A program made the position numbers and the translations under genes. A stretch of DNA of 10,842 nt. It comes from Bacillota bacterium. Lineage in GTDB: Bacteria; Bacillota; Clostridia; Christensenellales; Aristaeellaceae. This document shows, piece after piece, positions 6,810 through 10,842 of the stretch (positions are counted from its first letter, which is position 1; each line of letters begins with the position of its first letter). Where the stretch lies: positions 1 through 10,842 of the forward strand of contig JAEWWY010000587.1 of the NCBI GenBank assembly GCA_023458835.1, written 5' to 3'. The notes below the pieces were generated by a model. It was not told where the DNA came from. It did not search any database and saw nothing but the letters and a program-made list of their open reading frames with translations.

Positions 6810-8270
6810 ATGAAAAGGCGTGTTTCCCTGCTTCTTGCGCTGGTGCTCGTACTTTCCCTGTGTTCCTTCCTTCCGGCCAGCGCCTCCGCTCCGGAAAAAC
6901 TCAGCATCCTCTACCCCGGTACCGAATCGGACGCCATGACGGCCTTTTTACAGGGCCCCTTCGCTGAAAAAGTAAAGGCCGACCTGAACATGGAAGTGGA
7001 GTTCACCTTCCTGCCCTGGGACCAGTATTGGGAGCAGAAGGATATCATGCTGGCCGCCCAGCGCCCCATCGACCTGTATTGGGACGGCCTGCCTGATCTG
7101 GCCAGCATGGTCAACAAAAAGCAGGCCCAGCCCCTGGATGAGCTCATCGCCCAGTATGGTCAGGATTTGCAAAAGGTCCTGCCCGAATCCCAACTGGCCG
7201 GCGGCAAGGTGAACGGCGTGCTCTATGGCATTCCCTCCGCCTACGCGCCTTCCTCGGGCATGTATCAGTTCGTGTGCCTCCGCCAGGATCTGCTGGAAGC
7301 GGTGGGCATGACGGAAGTCAAGACCCCCGAAGACCTAAAGCAATACGCCACCCTGGTAGCCGAGCAATTCCCCGAATACAAGGGCCCCGCCGATCCCATC
7401 TTCAAACCCCTGACCCGGTACTTTGCCGATGAGCAGTATTTCTGGGTCGGCTTTGCGGAACTGGCCGTATTTGGCGAAGAAACGCAGAAGGCCTATTCCT
7501 ACGCCGAGACCGAAGCCTTCAAAAAGGTCGCCCAGTATAACCGCGATATGTATCTGGAAGGCCTGTACAGCGACGATCTGACCATTAAATACAACGAGCG
7601 GACCAGCCGTATCCAGAGCGGCCTGTACCTGTGGGGAGAAGGCTCCCTGGGCAAGGAAAACGAGATCATTGGGGCCGTGCAGGCCAATGATCCCGCCGCG
7701 GCCCTGAAATCCTACCTGCTGGCCCCCGAAAAGCCCCGCTACATCAACGCTACCGGCGGCGAAGTGATCTGCGTGCCCTACTCCGCCCAGAACCCCGCCG
7801 GCGCAGTGAAATTCCTGAACTGGCTGTACTCCTCTGAGGAGAATTACCTGTTCTGCCTGTATGGCGTAAAGGGCGTGGACTATGACCTGAGCGAAAGCGG
7901 CCGCCTGATCCCCTTAAGCGATGCCGCCAAGGGCGAGGGCTACCTCTATGAGTGGATGTTCCGCAATGTGAACTACCAGGTATTCCCGGAGAGCACCTCC
8001 CAGGAGTACATCGACACCTACTTGAGCTGGGACAAGGATGCCAAGGTTTCCGGCATGCTGGGCTTCAAGTTCAACAACGCCGATGTGGTGGATGCCGAGA
8101 CCGCCTGCAACCAGGTGTACGGCCAGAAGCTGGCGCCCATCCTCTATGGCTTTGTGGACTTTGAGACCGAGTACCCCGCCGCCATCGAGGAGTTGAGGGC
8201 TGCCGGCATCGATCAGTACATTGCCGAAATCAACAAACAACTGGAAGAATTCAAAGCCACACAGAAGTAA
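6810..8270 (+). CDS. Extracellular sugar-binding protein, family 1 (LplA-like, with DUF3502-type C-terminus)
   Basis: Captures the sugar outside the membrane and delivers it to the permease pair (486 residues). Residues 1 to about 25 are a signal peptide: KRR, a long leucine/valine core, then PASASA with likely cleavage after A25. The only cysteine there, C18, sits in LSLC, whose leucine at -1 does not fit a lipobox, so the protein does not look like a lipoprotein, unusual for a Gram-positive binding protein. The mature part opens with KLSILYPGTESDAM and has IDLYWDGLPDLASMV and QPLDELIAQYGQDL, typical of LplA-type proteins. The C-terminus, from GFKFNNADVVDAE through AAIEELRAAGIDQYIAEINK, matches DUF3502. 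A near-ideal AAGGAGGT (6796-6803) sits six bases before the ATG. The gene is followed by a strong terminator. Confidence 0.93.
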   Translation: MKRRVSLLLALVLVLSLCSFLPASASAPEKLSILYPGTESDAMTAFLQGPFAEKVKADLNMEVEFTFLPWDQYWEQKDIMLAAQRPIDLYWDGLPDLASMVNKKQAQPLDELIAQYGQDLQKVLPESQLAGGKVNGVLYGIPSAYAPSSGMYQFVCLRQDLLEAVGMTEVKTPEDLKQYATLVAEQFPEYKGPADPIFKPLTRYFADEQYFWVGFAELAVFGEETQKAYSYAETEAFKKVAQYNRDMYLEGLYSDDLTIKYNERTSRIQSGLYLWGEGSLGKENEIIGAVQANDPAAALKSYLLAPEKPRYINATGGEVICVPYSAQNPAGAVKFLNWLYSSEENYLFCLYGVKGVDYDLSESGRLIPLSDAAKGEGYLYEWMFRNVNYQVFPESTSQEYIDTYLSWDKDAKVSGMLGFKFNNADVVDAETACNQVYGQKLAPILYGFVDFETEYPAAIEELRAAGIDQYIAEINKQLEEFKATQK

Positions 8271-8280
8271 ACCGTGCGGA

Positions 8281-8321
8281 AGGGGGAATTTCGCTCCACG
8301 CGAAATTCCCCCTCTTTTTTT
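8281..8321 (+). terminator. Rho-independent terminator after the binding-protein gene
   Basis: AGGGGGAATTTCGC (8281-8294) pairs perfectly with GCGAAATTCCCCCT (8300-8313) around a five-base TCCAC loop, followed by C and seven T residues (8315-8321). This is a textbook intrinsic terminator ten bases after the stop codon. Since the next gene starts only 21 bases after the T-run with no visible promoter, it probably limits rather than abolishes transcription onward, giving more binding protein than the large secreted protein. Confidence 0.92.
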
Positions 8322-8341
8322 CAAGGATTAAGGAGGCTCCC

Positions 8342-10842
8342 ATGAAAAAGCGTCTTCTTCTACCCCTGATCCTCGCCCTTTTGCTCTGCCTTGGGCATGC
8401 CCTGGCAGCGGAGGCCCCGGTGATCACGGCGGATGGCGATCTTACCGATTGGGCGGGCATCTATAGCCTTTGCCCCGGCGAAGACAAGATTGGCATCCTC
8501 TACGCCTTTACCACCGATACCGATCTGTGCATTGCCTTTGCGGCCCCGGACAATACCAATATCAGCGTCTATGACGTGCTGCTGGATATCGACAGCGACC
8601 CGCTGACCGGCTACCAGGGGGATGGCCGCCACTTAAAGGCCGGTGCGGATTTTTTGATTGAGACCTGGAGCGCCGGGGTATATAAGGGCGATGGCGCAAG
8701 CTGGGAATGGAATACGGATACCTACCCTGCCCAAAAAGGCATCTCCAAGGACAATACCACCGCGGAGGTGACGATCCCCCTTGAGAGCCTGGGCAACCCC
8801 GAAACCATCCGCATGGCGGTATGGGCCATGAACAGCGACTGGCAGCCCATCGGCTTTGCCCCGGCCATCGGCGAAGCTTTCGTGGAAGTGCCCTATTTCG
8901 AAAAGGTAATCGGCGCCCCCATCACCGAACCCCTTCGGGATATGGGCATAAACCTGAACACGCCCTTGCAGGCGCTATCGCAAAACGCAATGCCCGGCGG
9001 CACGGCGGGCACCCTCACCGCGGCCGGCGGCGATGGGGCCACGTATGATTTTTCCTTCCAGGCGGATGTGAACAAAGGCCGGGACAACGGGCTGTTCGTG
9101 CTGGATGGAAACCAACTGAAGGTAGGTTCAACGCCTCTGGCCCCCGGCAGCTACAAGGTATGTTTGAAGGTGGCCAGCCAGATCAGGAAGGCGGAGCTTC
9201 CCCTGATCATTGAAGTGGCGCCCCAGGATCCGAATACCCCCATCACCCCGGACGTCTTTGACGGCAGATCCGGCCAGTGGTATGCCGTACCCCATACACT
9301 CCTGACGCCCCTGCCCAATCTGCAGGTCCTGAAAGCCATGACCGACGGCAACAAAGTATTTTTCCATGCCGCCGCGCAGGATCTTTCCGATGATTTTGAA
9401 ATCTACATCGAAAATGAAATAGAGAAAGGCCCCGAGCTTGCTGATCTGTTTCCCGGCGCGAAGCCGCAGCACAAGATCGATTCCAACGGTGTTTTGTACA
9501 AGTGGGATGGGCTTCAATACGCTGATACCGGCCGCAAGGTAAAGCTGCGCAAAGCGGAAAAGGGCGTGGAAGGCTTTGTGCTGGGGGCGCTTTTGCACCC
9601 CTCCGCCAAAACCTTCTCCATCGGCATCGCCGATGGAAAGGAAAGCCGCCTGCCTGACAGCGGCACGGAACTTTTAACGGTCACCTCTCCTGAGCGGCTG
9701 TTCTCCCCGGCCATCAAAGCCGACGGCAGCCGGGGTGACTGGGGCGATTTGCCGCCCGTGTCGTCCGGCGGCGGCGTGGTGGGCGATGTGTATGCCGCCC
9801 GCACAGCGGATGCGCTGTATGTATTGACGTATTTGAGCGGCATTGAGGATCCTGATGACGATAAGGCCTTCTCCCTGAACATACTCATCGACGCCGACCG
9901 GAACAAGGAGAACGGCTTCCGCCATTCCGGCTATCCAAGCCACAGCGGCGTGGATGTCCTGGTGCAGGACTGGCACTCCATGAACCTGGAGCTTTTCATT
10001 TTCGAACAGCCCAGCGAAGAGTGGTTCAGTTGCACCTACCGCGCGCCGGAAGGCATCAAAAAGATCGTCAAGGACCAGGGCGAAGGTGTATACCTGGTGG
10101 AATACATGATCCCCATGGCGCTTTTGTATGCCAATCTGCCGGAAGTTTCCGACGACCTGTTTGTGGCGGTGGACCGGATCACCGACATGCAGGAGGGGAC
10201 CACCCAAGGCAGTGCGCCGGTGGCAGGCAATGCGGACAGCGGACTTGTGCCTGTACCCAAATACCGCACCACGGTGGAAAGCCTGAGTCTTACAGACAAC
10301 AGCTTCAATGATTGGGATGGTGTGGCCAACAAGGCGTTACCGGCCACAGAGGCCGTGAGCCGGAACCTGTACGCCGCCATAAGCCAGGACACATTGTACC
10401 TGATGGCCCTGGGCAGCGGATTGGACGGCAGGAACACGGTATATCTTGCCGCCGGCGGACAGGGCTTTGCGCTTGACGGGTATGGCAAGGTCTCCCATTT
10501 GATCAGGGAAAACCGGCTGTACAAGGTCATTGCGGACGGAACGCCCGCCGAGGAAAGCATCCCCCTGAAAGCGGATGTGTACGCGGACCGGGTGGAAATG
10601 CAAATCCCCCTGGCGGACCTGGGCAACCCCCAAACGCTGGCGGCAGCCCTTTTGCTCAGGGGCGGTGAACAGAAGCTGCCCAAGGAGGGCATGATGGAGA
10701 TTACGGAAAGCTTTGCAATGACTACTGCCGAAAACGCCTATTTCCCCAAGGCTGATTATACCCTGCGGGAGAACCCCTACCATGGCTGGATGGCCTGGGC
10801 CAGCATAGACCCCGACGAAAAAATCGCCCAGCCCTTTTCCAC
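8342..10842 (+). CDS. Large secreted multidomain protein with CBM9/DOMON-like modules, runs off the window
   Basis: An open frame of 833 codons from ATG 8342 reaches the right edge without a stop. AAGGAGG (8330-8336) lies five bases upstream. Residues 1 to about 23 are a signal peptide (KKR, leucine-rich core, HALAAEA) without a lipobox. Visible modules: about 26-187, CBM9/DOMON-like (ITADGDLTDW, then LLDIDSDPLTGY, GADFLIE); about 205-293, cadherin-like (GGTAGTLTAAGGDGATYDFSF, DNGLFVLDGNQLKVGS); about 305-445, a diverged DOMON-like module; about 455-637, a second clear CBM9-like module (IKADGSRGDW, ILIDADRNKENGF); about 645-790, another. From about 800, YFPKADYTLRENPYHGWMAW resembles the opening of DUF4874/DUF4832 proteins, which are probable glycan-active barrel proteins. 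Likely secreted or surface-associated, binding or cleaving the glycan that feeds the importer. Catalytic activity cannot be judged because the decisive part is missing. Confidence 0.85.
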   Translation, partial: MKKRLLLPLILALLLCLGHALAAEAPVITADGDLTDWAGIYSLCPGEDKIGILYAFTTDTDLCIAFAAPDNTNISVYDVLLDIDSDPLTGYQGDGRHLKAGADFLIETWSAGVYKGDGASWEWNTDTYPAQKGISKDNTTAEVTIPLESLGNPETIRMAVWAMNSDWQPIGFAPAIGEAFVEVPYFEKVIGAPITEPLRDMGINLNTPLQALSQNAMPGGTAGTLTAAGGDGATYDFSFQADVNKGRDNGLFVLDGNQLKVGSTPLAPGSYKVCLKVASQIRKAELPLIIEVAPQDPNTPITPDVFDGRSGQWYAVPHTLLTPLPNLQVLKAMTDGNKVFFHAAAQDLSDDFEIYIENEIEKGPELADLFPGAKPQHKIDSNGVLYKWDGLQYADTGRKVKLRKAEKGVEGFVLGALLHPSAKTFSIGIADGKESRLPDSGTELLTVTSPERLFSPAIKADGSRGDWGDLPPVSSGGGVVGDVYAARTADALYVLTYLSGIEDPDDDKAFSLNILIDADRNKENGFRHSGYPSHSGVDVLVQDWHSMNLELFIFEQPSEEWFSCTYRAPEGIKKIVKDQGEGVYLVEYMIPMALLYANLPEVSDDLFVAVDRITDMQEGTTQGSAPVAGNADSGLVPVPKYRTTVESLSLTDNSFNDWDGVANKALPATEAVSRNLYAAISQDTLYLMALGSGLDGRNTVYLAAGGQGFALDGYGKVSHLIRENRLYKVIADGTPAEESIPLKADVYADRVEMQIPLADLGNPQTLAAALLLRGGEQKLPKEGMMEITESFAMTTAENAYFPKADYTLRENPYHGWMAWASIDPDEKIAQPFS

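Noticed and set aside
6855..6869. Lipobox around Cys18 of the binding protein
   Set aside because: Residues before the cysteine are L-S-L; leucine at -1 is not accepted by lipoprotein signal peptidase in known lipoboxes, and an SPase I-like site follows.
6170..6907. Leftward open frame of 245 codons across the permease/binding-protein junction
   Set aside because: It runs antisense to two well-supported genes and has no motif or supported start.
1..10842. CRISPR array, insertion sequence, tRNA or rRNA genes
   Set aside because: I saw no regularly spaced direct repeats, transposase motifs, flanking inverted repeats or recognisable RNA gene sequences in either strand.

Overview
The window looks like a carbohydrate-uptake and carbohydrate-processing locus from a GC-rich Gram-positive bacterium, most likely a gut- or host-associated member of the Clostridia. 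Grounds for this are the very strong AGGAGG-type ribosome binding sites, TTG and GTG starts, an LplA/LplB/LplC-type sugar ABC importer without its own ATPase, and Firmicutes-style signal peptides. The lineage is inferred from style, not from a marker gene.

Layout: a leftward AraC-family regulator (positions 906 to 1, C-terminal DNA-binding part cut off by the window edge) is separated by about 260 bp of AT-rich DNA from a rightward run of six genes. These are an N-acetylhexosamine 1-kinase of the NahK type (1169-2248), an 835-residue fusion of a Gfo/Idh/MocA oxidoreductase with a GNAT_C/DUF5596-type acyltransferase-like region (2329-4836), two sugar ABC permeases (4854-5846 and 5846-6754), a family 1 sugar-binding protein (6810-8270) and a large secreted multidomain protein (8342 to beyond the right edge). 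A perfect 14-bp stem terminator (8281-8321) separates the last gene from the binding-protein gene. Apart from that terminator, gaps between the rightward genes are short (80 bp, 17 bp, a 1-bp overlap and 55 bp), so they are probably one operon controlled by the divergent AraC protein.

How the parts may work together: the secreted protein carries several CBM9/DOMON-like beta-sandwich modules, a cadherin-like module and the start of what looks like a DUF4874/DUF4832 region, so it probably binds or acts on glycans outside the cell. The binding protein and permeases import the resulting sugar. Inside, the kinase would phosphorylate an N-acetylhexosamine (GlcNAc or GalNAc) at C1, as in the lacto-N-biose/galacto-N-biose pathway of bifidobacteria. 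The fused oxidoreductase/acyltransferase-like protein has no known role that I can name and is the most unusual item here. No GH112 phosphorylase, uridylyltransferase or epimerase lies in the window, so the full pathway cannot be read from it. I saw no tRNA, rRNA, CRISPR array, insertion sequence or phage gene.
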